Below are positions 7,139 to 17,083 of a DNA stretch of 64,000 nucleotides, in pieces. The position numbers were made by a program, and so were the translations under genes. The notes beneath the pieces were generated by a model. That model was not told the origin of the DNA, ran no database searches, and worked only from the letters and a program-made list of their open reading frames with translations. Location: assembly GCF_900129705.1 (NCBI RefSeq), contig NZ_FQWO01000003.1, forward strand, positions 186,001 to 250,000. The letters are read 5' to 3'. Every line of letters starts with the position of its first letter. Position 1 is the first letter of the stretch. This stretch comes from Flavobacterium granuli (GTDB lineage Bacteria; Bacteroidota; Bacteroidia; Flavobacteriales; Flavobacteriaceae).

Positions 7139-9610
7139 ATGAAGAAGTTTTTCATTTTGACCGCAGTAGCTTCGCTTTTATTGATGCCTACAAGCCAGTT
7201 TGCCCAATCTAAAAAGAAGAAAGCCAAGAAAACAGATACTGCTGTGGCTGTTCCCGAAAAGAAACCGGAAAGCACCATTAAGGAATACAGTAAAGTAATC
7301 ACTAAAGATGCCGTTTCTGATGAAGGATTATTTACGGTTCACAAAGTAGATAAGAAATACTTCTTCGAAATACCTAATAATCTTTTGGGGAAGGATATGC
7401 TTCTGGTGAGTCGTTTGTCTAAACTGCCATCTAATTTGGGCGGCGGATATGTAAATGCCGGTTCTGAAACTAATGAACAATTAATTGTTTGGCAGCGCTT
7501 TCAGGATAAAATCCTGATCAAAATAAAATCCTTCAATGCCGTTGCCAATGATAGTTTGCCTATCAGCATTTCGGTGAAATCCAACAATTATGAGCCTACA
7601 TTATTTGCTTTTGATATCGCAGCCTTTAGCAAGGATTCAGCAAATACAGTCATTGATGTGACTAAATTTTACAGCTCAGATGTAAAAGCGATCAGTGGTT
7701 TATCAGCGGCTATCAGAGAAACGTATAAAGTCAAAGGAATGGATGATTCCCGTAGTTTTATCAATACGATGAAAAGCTTTCCTATGAATATTGAAGTGAT
7801 TCAGGATTTTACCTATAATGCCTCTAAACCGCCAGTTCAAGAAGATTCAGAAACGATAAGTATTCAAATGAATCAATCGATGATTTTGTTGCCAGAAGTG
7901 CCAATGAAACCGCGACTGGCTGATCCTCGAGTGGGTTGGTTTACCATGGACCAAATTGATTATGGAAGTAACGAATTGAAATCAGACAGTAAAACCTATA
8001 TCCGCCGTTGGAAATTAGAACCTAAAGATCCTGTCGCTTACGCAAAAGGGGAACTGGTAGAACCGATAAAACCAATTGTCTATTATTTGGATCCTGCTAC
8101 GCCTGAAAAATTGCGCAAATACATCAAACAAGGAATTGAAGAATGGCAAAAACCGTTTGAAACAGCCGGATTTAAAAATGCGATTATTGCCAAAGATGCA
8201 CCAACTAAGGAAGAAGATCCTGATTTTAGTCCGGAAGACATCCGTTATTCTGTAATACGTTATGTGGCAAGTACAACCCGAAATGCCGTTGGACCAAGTG
8301 TTACTGATCCAAGAACGGGAGAAATTATCGAGAGTGATGTGATTTGGTATCACAACCACCTGCGTTCCTATAGAAATCGTTATTTATTAGAAACCGGAGC
8401 GGCAAATCCTTCGGCAAGAACCTTGAGTACCAGTGATGAAGAAATGGGGGAAATGATGCGTTTTGTTATTGCGCATGAGGTAGGGCATGCACTTGGTTTT
8501 CCGCATAATATGGGAGCCAGTTGTGCTTATGACACCGAAAGTTATAGAAATGCTGCCTTTACTCAGAAAAACGGAATTGCTGCCAGTTTGATGGATTATG
8601 CCCGTTTTAATTATATTGCCCAGCCTGGAGATAAAGGTGTTCGTTTCATTCGTCAAATGGGTCCTTACGATCATTATGCTTTAAATTGGGGCTATCGTGT
8701 GATTCCAAATGCTATTTCGCCAGAGTCAGAAGTGCCTATTTTGGACCAATGGATAATGGAAAAATCCGGAGATCCTATGTATAAGTTTGGAAAACAAAGC
8801 AGCAGTTTTGACCCTTCGTCACAAACCGAAGATATTGGTAACAATTCGATGAAGGCAAGTAGCTACGGGCTTAAAAACCTACAATATGTGGCAGCCCATT
8901 TATCAGAATGGACTTCTGATGTTACTAATAATTATGAGGATTTGGATGAGTTGTACAAAGAGATGTTGGATGTTTGGAGTAGGTATGTAGGACATGTGGT
9001 GACCAATGTGGGTGGTGTTTATGAAAATTTAAAAAAACCAAATCAAAAAGGCAGTGTCTATGATGTTGTACCAAAAGCAAAACAACAGGAAGCGATGCAA
9101 TGGCTACAAAATAACGCTTTTGCTTCACCGGGATGGTTGGTTAATGTAGCCACCTTAAAAAACATCGACTATTCAGGATATACGGAACGATTCAGAAGTT
9201 TGCAGGTAAGACATTTGAACAATGTGTTGAGTTTTGAACGCATCGGCAGATTGATGGATGCTGAAGTTGTGGGGACGAATAATTACACTGCTCTAGATTT
9301 ACTTCAAGATATGCGTAAAGGAATCTGGAAAGAAGTAAATACGGCTTCGAATGTTACGATTTACAGAAGGAATTTGCAACGTGCCTATACGGAGCGTATG
9401 GGATTTTTGATGAATGAGGAGTTGAAGTCTGATAGGAATAGCAGTTATTATAGTGTACCTCAATCGGATGTCAGAGCTTTGGTAAGAGGAGAGTTGAACA
9501 GCTTAAAAGCAAGTTTAACACTGGCTAAAAATAGTGCCATAAATGCGGAAACCAAATACCATTATCAAGATTGCATCAAGCGAATCGAAAAGATTTTGGA
9601 TCCTAGATAA
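7139..9610 (+). CDS. Secreted zinc-dependent metalloprotease (DUF5117/DUF4953 family)
   Basis: An 823-residue exported protein with an N-terminal signal peptide (about residues 1-22, ending SQFAQ) and a Lys-rich segment after it. DUF5118/DUF5117-like regions cover roughly residues 45-330. The catalytic DUF4953 domain carries HEVGHALGFPH, with zinc ligands H446, H450 and H456 and the general base E447, of the metzincin-like HExxHxxGxxH type. The family is abundant in Bacteroidota and its substrates are mostly unknown. No type IX sorting domain is visible at the C-terminus. The gene stands alone and ends at a strong terminator. Confidence 0.92.
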   Translation: MKKFFILTAVASLLLMPTSQFAQSKKKKAKKTDTAVAVPEKKPESTIKEYSKVITKDAVSDEGLFTVHKVDKKYFFEIPNNLLGKDMLLVSRLSKLPSNLGGGYVNAGSETNEQLIVWQRFQDKILIKIKSFNAVANDSLPISISVKSNNYEPTLFAFDIAAFSKDSANTVIDVTKFYSSDVKAISGLSAAIRETYKVKGMDDSRSFINTMKSFPMNIEVIQDFTYNASKPPVQEDSETISIQMNQSMILLPEVPMKPRLADPRVGWFTMDQIDYGSNELKSDSKTYIRRWKLEPKDPVAYAKGELVEPIKPIVYYLDPATPEKLRKYIKQGIEEWQKPFETAGFKNAIIAKDAPTKEEDPDFSPEDIRYSVIRYVASTTRNAVGPSVTDPRTGEIIESDVIWYHNHLRSYRNRYLLETGAANPSARTLSTSDEEMGEMMRFVIAHEVGHALGFPHNMGASCAYDTESYRNAAFTQKNGIAASLMDYARFNYIAQPGDKGVRFIRQMGPYDHYALNWGYRVIPNAISPESEVPILDQWIMEKSGDPMYKFGKQSSSFDPSSQTEDIGNNSMKASSYGLKNLQYVAAHLSEWTSDVTNNYEDLDELYKEMLDVWSRYVGHVVTNVGGVYENLKKPNQKGSVYDVVPKAKQQEAMQWLQNNAFASPGWLVNVATLKNIDYSGYTERFRSLQVRHLNNVLSFERIGRLMDAEVVGTNNYTALDLLQDMRKGIWKEVNTASNVTIYRRNLQRAYTERMGFLMNEELKSDRNSSYYSVPQSDVRALVRGELNSLKASLTLAKNSAINAETKYHYQDCIKRIEKILDPR

Positions 9611-9623
9611 TTGAATTGCTTAT

Positions 9624-9657
9624 AACAAAAAATCCGCTGCAAAGCGGATTTTTTGTT
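9624..9657. terminator. Terminator after the metalloprotease gene
   Basis: A perfect 14-bp stem (AACAAAAAATCCGC and its complement) with a six-base loop and a T-run. It lies between convergent genes and may work in both directions. Confidence 0.85.
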
Positions 9658-9699
9658 ACTTTCTAAATTAGAAACTATTGATTTAAGATCACCTTAGGA

Positions 9700-10509
9700 T
9701 TAATTGATTTTTGTATTGTGTTTGTTGTCGGGGAATTCAAAAGCATAACTTTTGCCCAATAAAAAAACTAGGCCGTGAATAAGGGACTCGGGAAAAACTG
9801 CCATTTTATTCAAGAAATAGTCATAAGTCTTATTGCAGTAATTAGTGATTAGAAACGGAAATGAATTAGAAATCAGGTATAGATTTTGGATTCTTTGATC
9901 GTCTGGAGTGATTTTTTTATTAAAATTAAAAAATTGGATTTCTTTGTTTTCTTTTTTTAAATCAAGGAGCTCAAATACAGAAAGAGGTACATTGGAGTCC
10001 AGGTGATAAAAATAGATTGATTTAGCGACATCTATGATAAACCATTTTTGGAGTTCATTGGAGTAAACTTCGTTGAAGGAATGTCCGCCTGAAGTTGTGG
10101 CATCTTTAGAAACAATTTTTAATCCCCATTCTCTTACTTTGATATCGTTTACCACACAAAAGTTGTTGTAGACCTGAGAGAAATCACTGCAAACACCTCC
10201 TTCGCCATTCATCATTTTTAGCAATGCTGTTTCAGAGGATTTTCCTAAACCGGGGCCTCCTTTTACCTGGTTTCGCAACCATTTGGCTATTTTAAGGGCT
10301 TTTTTAAAATCATTGAGATTTGATTTTTCTTGAGGAAATATGGATGGATTGAGTTGCAAATATATAAGTGGAATGTCTTTTTTTGGATTAATGGAGTTAT
10401 AGCAAAAACTTTCAATACGCATTGGAGAGACGTTTTTTGAAACCAACTGAAACCTTATCTTATACAATAAAGAATGTCTCCTTAAATACCAATTTAAAGG
10501 TTTGCTCAT
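9700..10509 (-). CDS. Transglutaminase-like (cysteine-protease fold) protein
   Basis: A 269-residue protein with no signal peptide. It carries a plausible transglutaminase-like triad: C107 in GEGGVCSDFSQ, H143 in SGGHSFNEVY and D160 in WFIIDVAKS. Spacing and sequence fit the transglutaminase-core superfamily, whose bacterial members are mostly proteases or amide hydrolases and not cross-linking enzymes. The first 60 and last 100 residues match nothing I recognise. It is alone on its strand, with a 246-bp upstream gap in which no promoter was identified. The substrate is unknown. Confidence 0.7.
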   Translation of the reverse strand: MSKPLNWYLRRHSLLYKIRFQLVSKNVSPMRIESFCYNSINPKKDIPLIYLQLNPSIFPQEKSNLNDFKKALKIAKWLRNQVKGGPGLGKSSETALLKMMNGEGGVCSDFSQVYNNFCVVNDIKVREWGLKIVSKDATTSGGHSFNEVYSNELQKWFIIDVAKSIYFYHLDSNVPLSVFELLDLKKENKEIQFFNFNKKITPDDQRIQNLYLISNSFPFLITNYCNKTYDYFLNKMAVFPESLIHGLVFLLGKSYAFEFPDNKHNTKIN

Positions 10510-10755
10510 TTTTTATAATTTAAGGATTTCTTATGGCTTAAATTTAAATCAAATAAGTTAATTATCTGGAATTTAAACGCTTAAATTCGATTATATACGA
10601 TAAAGCGATTTTTAGCCGCTTGTTTGAAGCGATAGTGGGGTGTTGTATTTTGGGTTTTTTATAAACTAAAAAAGTCAGAATCCTGAATTTTATGGATGGT
10701 GACTTTTCTAATTGTAACGCATTTATTTTAACTGAAAATCAGAACAAAACTATTT

Positions 10756-12063
10756 TTACTTTTGACTATAAATCTCAATTTGTTTTTTCTTCAATCGTTG
10801 TTGTAGCCAGAGTGTCAGTTTCTGTTTAGAGGCTTCGTCTAACTCCGTTTTGCTTTTGTAGAGTAAAACAGGAAGCGTTTTAGCATTGGCAGTGTCTTCA
10901 TTAAAAGTGTGGTTGGCTATCGAAATATTTTCTATCGCAGGGAATAATATTTTTATTTCTGCCAATAGAGCGTTGTTTTCATACTTATTAGAAGCAATTT
11001 CGTTTTTAAGGTTCAATATGGTAACATCTTTTTGGCTTAAGACTGATTTGTTGTAGTTAATTTCATTAAGAATATCACTTTTAAGATCCGTTGTATCTTG
11101 TATAATCAATAGTTTCGTGTTGTTGATATGATACGATTTTAGCTTTTCATTCAAGTTTTTAATTTCTTGGTCACTGTACCTTTTGGAAAGAAAACCAAGT
11201 TCTAACTTTTTAGGACTTTCATTGAATTTCGTTTTTTTATATAAAATGGCAATTCCCTTATCAGTAAATTCAGTTTCCGTAAAAACATTAATCTGATGCT
11301 GGTATTTTTTTTCCTGAAATAACTGATAAGCAAAATAAATACTTGGCAGGATTAATACCAAAATTAAACTGGTGACGATGTATTTTACTTGCTTCTGATG
11401 TTTTTCATCCAATTGTTTTTTGATAGGATATTGTAGGTATTTCACAATCAGGAAAGTTGAAATACAAATAAAAACACAGTTTATCGAATAAAGGTACATC
11501 GCTCCAAAAAAGAACTTCAGGTTTCCAAGCGCTAAACCGTATCCTGCGGTACAAAGCGGTGGCATGAGCGCTGTTGCAATGGCTACTCCCGGTATGGGGT
11601 TTCCTTTTTCTACTCTAGTTGTTGCGATGGCTCCAACCAAACCGCCAAAAAAGGCAATCAGGATATCATAAATATTAGGCGAGGTTCTGGACAACAACTC
11701 AGGTAAAGCCTCTTTAAAAGGGCTCATATAAAAGTAGATTGTCGAAACCGTCAAACTTACTATAGTTGCTACTAACAGATTTTTTAAAGATCTTTTGAGT
11801 AAATTAAAATCATATATACCCAATCCAAAACCGGCGCCAACAATAGGCCCCATCAATGGTGAAATCAGCATCGCTCCAATAATGACTGCGGCTGAGTTGA
11901 CATTTAAGCCCACTGAGGCAACAACTATCGCACAAGCCAAGATCCATAAATTAGATCCTCTAAATGAAATATTAGAAATAACAGATTCTAGTACTTTGTT
12001 CTTGTCTTCTTCCCCTTTGTGTAGATTGACATAAGTGAATAATTTATTTACTAGTGCTCTCAT
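10756..12063 (-). CDS. DUF389 integral membrane protein
   Basis: A 435-residue protein. The N-terminal half has the DUF389 hydrophobic core, with five to six membrane segments and conserved motifs NSAAVIIGAMLISPLMGPI and GNPIPGVAIATALMPP. The C-terminal part, about residues 255-435, is soluble and predicted cytoplasmic or periplasmic, with charged helices. DUF389 has no firmly established biochemical role. It overlaps the end of nhaA by 20 bases, so it is the second gene of an nhaA-DUF389 operon. That suggests, without proving, a role in ion or pH homeostasis. Confidence 0.88.
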   Translation of the reverse strand: MRALVNKLFTYVNLHKGEEDKNKVLESVISNISFRGSNLWILACAIVVASVGLNVNSAAVIIGAMLISPLMGPIVGAGFGLGIYDFNLLKRSLKNLLVATIVSLTVSTIYFYMSPFKEALPELLSRTSPNIYDILIAFFGGLVGAIATTRVEKGNPIPGVAIATALMPPLCTAGYGLALGNLKFFFGAMYLYSINCVFICISTFLIVKYLQYPIKKQLDEKHQKQVKYIVTSLILVLILPSIYFAYQLFQEKKYQHQINVFTETEFTDKGIAILYKKTKFNESPKKLELGFLSKRYSDQEIKNLNEKLKSYHINNTKLLIIQDTTDLKSDILNEINYNKSVLSQKDVTILNLKNEIASNKYENNALLAEIKILFPAIENISIANHTFNEDTANAKTLPVLLYKSKTELDEASKQKLTLWLQQRLKKKQIEIYSQK

Positions 12064-13222
12064 CTATTTTGTGAGTCAGGTTGAATTTTAAGAAGAAGAA
12101 ACCGCATAATCCAGCAATCAGTGAAGAAAGTAAAATCACAAATTTTGCATTATTTATGATGGTTTGGTCATCAAAGGCCAGTAAGGTGATAAAAATGGAC
12201 ATGGTAAATCCAATTCCTCCCAGAAAACCTACTCCTGCCACTGTTTTCCAGCTCATATCGCCAGGAAGTTTGCAGAATCCGGCAGAAACGGCTAAAAAGC
12301 TGAATAATAGTATTCCTAACGGTTTTCCTACGATCAATCCCAAAGCGATTCCCAGGCTATAATGTTGGGCCAAAGTTTCTCCTATATCTGAGCTGATGAC
12401 AATGGCAGTATTGGCCAAAGCAAATAATGGCAGGATGAAAAAACCTACCGGTTTATGTAAAAAATGTTGAAGTCTGTAAGAAGTAGAATTTTTGTCTCCG
12501 TTTCCAAAAGGAATAACAAAGGCTAATAGAACACCTGTTATCGTAGCATGAATTCCAGAATGAAGCATGAAGTACCACATGACAACTCCACCGATAAGAT
12601 AAGGGATCAGGCTTTTTACTTTCATACGGTTAAGGATGAATAAGAACAACATAACTGCCAAAGCGATAGCTAAATTTGTCCATAATATAGTTTTGGTATA
12701 AAAAACGGCAATAACCATAATGGCACCTAAATCATCAATGACAGCCAAGGCCGTTAAAAATATTTTCAACGACAGCGGTACGCGATTCCCTAACAAGGAT
12801 AAAATTCCTAAGGCAAAAGCGATATCTGTAGCCATAGGAATTCCTGCGCCAGAATGTGCCACAGTTCCGTAATTCAGCAATAAATACAATCCTGCAGGAA
12901 CAAGCATTCCTCCTAAAGCGGCAAAAATAGGCAATAACGCATCTTTTATATTAGACAATTCACCTTGGTAAATTTCTCTTTCCAGTTCGAGACCAATCAG
13001 TAAAAAGAAAATTGTCATCAAACCATCGTTGATCCAATATTCAATACTTTGTCCTGCAAACAAACTGTGCCAAGTATGTTGGTATTGTTCTCCAAAAATT
13101 GAATTTGCCAAAATTAAAGAGACTAAAGTACAGCCAATTAGTACAAGTCCGCTTGATTTTTCGTTTTCAAAAAATTCTTTGAACAAATCTGATTTGTAAA
13201 TTCTTTTTATTGCTTTTTTCAT
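12044..13222 (-). CDS. nhaA: Na+/H+ antiporter NhaA
   Basis: NhaA exchanges about two protons for one sodium ion across the inner membrane and protects against salt and alkaline stress. The protein is 392 residues from the ATG at 13222; an upstream TTG at 13240 would add six residues and is less likely. The ion-binding residues are visible and happen to fall at E. coli numbering: D133 in ATDIAFALG and D163/D164 in AVIDDLGAI. About 12 membrane segments are present, as usual. The 3' end overlaps the start of the DUF389 gene, indicating coupled translation. Confidence 0.95.
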   Translation of the reverse strand: MKKAIKRIYKSDLFKEFFENEKSSGLVLIGCTLVSLILANSIFGEQYQHTWHSLFAGQSIEYWINDGLMTIFFLLIGLELEREIYQGELSNIKDALLPIFAALGGMLVPAGLYLLLNYGTVAHSGAGIPMATDIAFALGILSLLGNRVPLSLKIFLTALAVIDDLGAIMVIAVFYTKTILWTNLAIALAVMLFLFILNRMKVKSLIPYLIGGVVMWYFMLHSGIHATITGVLLAFVIPFGNGDKNSTSYRLQHFLHKPVGFFILPLFALANTAIVISSDIGETLAQHYSLGIALGLIVGKPLGILLFSFLAVSAGFCKLPGDMSWKTVAGVGFLGGIGFTMSIFITLLAFDDQTIINNAKFVILLSSLIAGLCGFFFLKFNLTHKIDESTSK

Positions 13223-13424
13223 ACTTGTTTCTTTGATCAATAGCTATTATTTGTATCTGAAAATAATTATTGATGCGATTTTTTAGTTTAAATGGAATTT
13301 TATTGAATTCACAAAAATAGCGAAATACTTAGAAAGCTGCTTAGGGAAATCAGTATTATTACTGAAAATCCGACTTTTTGATTTCCTGCAAAGGAAAATG
13401 TTTCCTGATGTGGGTTTCAATTTG

Positions 13425-13432
13425 TACTTTTG
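13425..13432 (+). promoter_or_regulatory. Minus-7 element (TACTTTTG) of yaaA
   Basis: TAnnTTTG octamer 22 bases upstream of the yaaA ATG, in the divergent gap with nhaA. Confidence 0.45.
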
Positions 13433-13454
13433 AATCCTTAGCAAAAAATGAAAA

Positions 13455-14213
13455 ATGAAAATTGTAATTTCTCCGGCCAAGTCTTTAAACTTCGAAAAAG
13501 AATTGCCTACCACCCAATATACGGATTCTTCATTTTTGAAAGAATCTAGAACAGTTCAGAAAGTGCTTAAGCAAAAAGCGCCAGCGGAATTAGCGGAATT
13601 GATGCATATTTCGGATAAGTTAGCGGATTTGAATTGGCAGCGCAACCAAGATTGGAAAACGCCTTTTACCCCAGATAACGCGCGTCCAGCTGTCTATACT
13701 TTTGACGGAGATGTCTATGCCGGTTTGGATGCGTATTCCATTCCAACTGATAAATTAGAGCTTTTGCAAGAACGATTAAGGATTTTATCAGGTTTGTATG
13801 GTTTGTTGAAACCCTTGGATTTGATACAGGCTTATCGATTAGAAATGGGGACAAAAATGCCTATTGGAACGCATAAAAATTTATACGATTTTTGGAAGCC
13901 TACCATTACAAAATCTTTAAACAAGGAACTCAAAGAAGGGGAATTGTTTGTCAATTTGGCAAGTAATGAATATTTTTCGGCCATTGATGTCAAAGCTTTG
14001 AAGGTACCGGTTATTACCCCCGATTTTAAAGATTACAAAGATGGAAAACTTAAAATTATCAGTTTTTTTGCCAAGAAAGCCCGAGGAATGATGGTGCGTT
14101 ATATCATCGATACGAATGCAGAAACGATTGATGATTTGAAGGCTTTTAATTATGGCGGATATCAATTTGACGCTAATTTGTCCAAAGGAACCCATTTAGT
14201 GTTTACCAGATAG
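13455..14213 (+). CDS. yaaA: Peroxide stress protein YaaA
   Basis: A 252-residue member of the YaaA (DUF328/UPF0246) family. In E. coli, YaaA lowers free intracellular iron during peroxide stress and has a DNA-binding fold. Conserved family motifs are visible: ISPAKSLNF at residues 5-13, ARPAVYTFDGDVYAGLDA near 75-92, LSGLYGLLKPLD near 113, and the C-terminal KKARGMMVRYII. Length is normal. ATG at 13455 is chosen because family members begin MKIVISPAK. The gene is monocistronic and followed by a perfect hairpin terminator. Confidence 0.93.
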   Translation: MKIVISPAKSLNFEKELPTTQYTDSSFLKESRTVQKVLKQKAPAELAELMHISDKLADLNWQRNQDWKTPFTPDNARPAVYTFDGDVYAGLDAYSIPTDKLELLQERLRILSGLYGLLKPLDLIQAYRLEMGTKMPIGTHKNLYDFWKPTITKSLNKELKEGELFVNLASNEYFSAIDVKALKVPVITPDFKDYKDGKLKIISFFAKKARGMMVRYIIDTNAETIDDLKAFNYGGYQFDANLSKGTHLVFTR

Positions 14214-14233
14214 TTGAATTTAAAATATCTTTT

Positions 14234-14273
14234 AAAAAAAACTCCGAATACATGTGTATTCGGAGTTTTTTTT
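14234..14273. terminator. Bidirectional terminator after yaaA
   Basis: A perfect 18-bp stem (eight A followed by CTCCGAATAC, and its complement) with a four-base ATGT loop. It also serves the convergent efflux operon, whose last gene stops at 14303. Confidence 0.88.
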
Positions 14274-14302
14274 AATAATTAGTCATTGATTTTTTTTTTT
14301 GT

Positions 14303-15889
14303 CTAATGCATCGCATCAGATAAGTCGATTTTGTTTTTTCCTTTTTTTATCAAAAGGATAAAAGGAATACACAACAAGAATAAAATGCCCAGATACATGA
14401 ATATGTCCATGTAAGAAAGAACATTTCCTTGAATGATCACTTTATATTCTATCGCTTTATGAGCTTTGTCTAAGGCTTCATTTGCAGTAAAACCTTTGGA
14501 CATGAATCCCATTTGCAATTGTTTTACCGTTTGCTGTAATTCAAAAGAAGTCTTATTGAGATGAGAAATCAAATTTACTCGATGTTCCTGATTGAAACGG
14601 GCAATAAAGGTGGTGATAATCGCAATTCCAAAAGAACCTCCCAATTGACGCATCATTCCCGTAAAGGCAGCACCTTCGCCAATACTTTTTCCCTTGAGGG
14701 TTGACAAAGAAAGCGTAGTAATAGGGACAAATAATAATCCTAAACCAATTCCTCTCCAGATCAACGGCCAGAACATGTGTTCCGCTCCGGTATCCGGTGT
14801 AATGATATTGCGCATCCAGAACGTAAAAATGAAAAATACCAGAAATCCTGCTGCAACCATATAAGCTTGCGGAATTCCTTTTTGTATCGCTCTACCAATG
14901 AAGGGCATCATCAATCCGGTGGTAATCGAACTTGGGATTAATAATAATCCGGCATCCAAGGCGCTCCATCCTAAAATGGATTGGGTGTAAATAGGAATTA
15001 AGAACGTCGAACCGTATAGACCAAAACCCAGTATGAAACACATAATAGTCCCTACTCGTAAATTGCTATCTTTTAGTACTCTTAAGTTAACTATAGGATA
15101 TTTGTAGGTGAGTTCTCTCCAAATGAAGAACAGCAATCCAAACAAAGAAATAACTGATAAAAGTACAATTAAATCATTGTTGAACCAGTCGTCTTGTTGT
15201 CCATGTTCGAGTACAAATTGTAAGGAACCAATAAATGCAGTCAGGAAAAAAATTCCCCACCAGTCCACTTGGTTCACTTTCAGTTTTTCACCGTATTTAG
15301 GACTTTTTACAAAACCAAGGGTTAGGATAGTAGCAATAACACCAAGTGGAATGTTGATATAAAAAATATAAGGCCATGAAAAATGGTCCACAATATAACC
15401 TCCCAATGGCGGTCCGAGGGTAGGTCCCACGATAACCCCCATGCCATAAATGGCTTGCGCCATTCCTCTTTTGGCCACGGGATAACTTTCTGTGATGATG
15501 GTTTGCGCCGTTACTAATAAAGCACCACCGCCCAATCCTTGAATAAAACGAAAGGTGACCAATTCCCATATATTCGTTGCGTTTCCACAAAGGAAAGAAG
15601 CCACGGTAAATATAATGATCGAAGCGGCGAAATAATTGCGTCGTCCAAATTGCTGTGACAGCCAGCTTGTCATGGGGATTATAATTACGTTTGCTATGGC
15701 ATAAGCGGTAATTACCCAAGCGACATCGGTCAATGAGGCACCAAGGCTACCACGCATGTTGTTAAGCGCTACGTTTACAATAGTGGTATCTACAATTTCC
15801 AGCATCGCACAAAGCACTGCTGTAATGGTGATGATAACTCTTCTGAAGCCGTATTCGACTAAATCGTCTTCTCCTGTTTGTGTTGTCAT
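14303..15889 (-). CDS. emrB: DHA2-family drug efflux MFS transporter (EmrB-like)
   Basis: A 528-residue inner-membrane proton-drug antiporter of the 14-segment DHA2 family. The motif VDTTIVNVALNNM in the first segment and GLGGGALLVTAQTII, GPTLGPPLGG in segments 4-5 are characteristic. ATG at 15889 (MTTQTGEDD) is preferred to a TTG at 15937. It is the last gene of a four-gene minus-strand unit: TetR regulator, TolC-like channel, EmrA-like adaptor, EmrB-like pump. Together they would form a tripartite pump spanning both membranes. The exported drug cannot be told from sequence. Confidence 0.93.
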   Translation of the reverse strand: MTTQTGEDDLVEYGFRRVIITITAVLCAMLEIVDTTIVNVALNNMRGSLGASLTDVAWVITAYAIANVIIIPMTSWLSQQFGRRNYFAASIIIFTVASFLCGNATNIWELVTFRFIQGLGGGALLVTAQTIITESYPVAKRGMAQAIYGMGVIVGPTLGPPLGGYIVDHFSWPYIFYINIPLGVIATILTLGFVKSPKYGEKLKVNQVDWWGIFFLTAFIGSLQFVLEHGQQDDWFNNDLIVLLSVISLFGLLFFIWRELTYKYPIVNLRVLKDSNLRVGTIMCFILGFGLYGSTFLIPIYTQSILGWSALDAGLLLIPSSITTGLMMPFIGRAIQKGIPQAYMVAAGFLVFFIFTFWMRNIITPDTGAEHMFWPLIWRGIGLGLLFVPITTLSLSTLKGKSIGEGAAFTGMMRQLGGSFGIAIITTFIARFNQEHRVNLISHLNKTSFELQQTVKQLQMGFMSKGFTANEALDKAHKAIEYKVIIQGNVLSYMDIFMYLGILFLLCIPFILLIKKGKNKIDLSDAMH

Positions 15890-15991
15890 TTTAATTAATT
15901 TAGATTCCAGATTAGCTGTTGCCAATTGAAGATGCAAAGGCGTGGGCCGGATTTTGTTTGATCAAAATCATTAATCTATATTCTTCCAACT

Positions 15992-17071
15992 TTAATTTAA
16001 ATGGACATCTACATAAACATTCATTCCCGGACGAAGCAACTTTATTTTTTCGGCATCATTAGAAGTATCCAAACTTATTTTTACCGGTAATCTTTGGATG
16101 GTTTTTACAAAGTTTCCTGTTGCATTATCTGGAGGCAATAAAGAGAATTTAGCTCCGGTTGCCGGAGAAAAGGACGTAATTGTTCCTTCAAATTTATGAT
16201 CAGGGTAGGCGTCTACTTTTATGGTCACTTTTTGTCCCATAACCATTTTGTTCAGTTGGGTTTCTTTGAAATTGGCTATAACCCAGGCTTCGTTATTGTT
16301 TATGATATAAAAAAGTGATTGTCCTGATTGTACCAATTGTCCCGGTTGAATGTCTATTTTGGAAACCTGACCGTCAATCGCGGCAGTGATAACGGTATAG
16401 GATAAATTTAGTTTTGCAGCGTCCAGTAAAGCTTGGGCTTTTTTGATATTGGCAGCAGCCACTTCGGTCATTTTATCCGAAGCTTTAGATTTAGCTACAA
16501 TAACCGATTTTTGATACGCAGTTGCTTTTTGTTGCTGTTGCAAGATGCGCACTTGGGTTTCGGCTTCCTGCTTGGCAGCCAAAGCTTGTTCGTACTGTTG
16601 TTTCGTGATGGTATGTGTTTTGTACAAATTGCTGTAACGGTTGTAATCACTGGTGATACGCCCCAATCTGATTTTAGCAGTTTCGATATTTCCGCTGGCC
16701 GATTGCACATTGGCATCCGATGCAGAGATACTTGCTAATACGCTACTGATATCTGCTTTTGATACTTCGAAGTTTCCTTCGGCAGCAGCCACAGCGGCAG
16801 TTGCTTCGGCAATTTTTAATTGATAATCTTTCTTTTCGATCGTAAATAAGGTATCCCCTTTTTTTACATAATCATTGTCTTTTATATACACTTTGCTTAC
16901 ATAGCCGGAAACCCTTGGAATAATAGGGTTCATGTTTTTCTCAATTTGAGCATCATCCGTTTCTTCATGAGATAAAGAATGAATGTATTTATAGCTACCG
17001 TATGCAACTCCTAAAAGGACCAATGCGGATAGGATAATAATAAATTTGGTATTGGTTTGTTTATTTGCCAT
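15992..17071 (-). CDS. emrA: HlyD/EmrA-family membrane fusion protein
   Basis: A 359-residue periplasmic adaptor anchored by one N-terminal membrane segment (about residues 10-28). A split biotinyl-lipoyl-like domain is visible (RVSGYVSKVYIKDNDYVKKG near residue 52, and the second half with DGQVSKIDIQPGQLVQSGQ near 238). Between them runs a long alpha-helical hairpin rich in Ala, Gln and Lys. A beta-barrel domain follows. It links the EmrB-like pump to the TolC-like channel encoded on either side of it in the same operon. Confidence 0.93.
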   Translation of the reverse strand: MANKQTNTKFIIILSALVLLGVAYGSYKYIHSLSHEETDDAQIEKNMNPIIPRVSGYVSKVYIKDNDYVKKGDTLFTIEKKDYQLKIAEATAAVAAAEGNFEVSKADISSVLASISASDANVQSASGNIETAKIRLGRITSDYNRYSNLYKTHTITKQQYEQALAAKQEAETQVRILQQQQKATAYQKSVIVAKSKASDKMTEVAAANIKKAQALLDAAKLNLSYTVITAAIDGQVSKIDIQPGQLVQSGQSLFYIINNNEAWVIANFKETQLNKMVMGQKVTIKVDAYPDHKFEGTITSFSPATGAKFSLLPPDNATGNFVKTIQRLPVKISLDTSNDAEKIKLLRPGMNVYVDVHLN

Positions 17072-17083
17072 CTGAAATAATGA

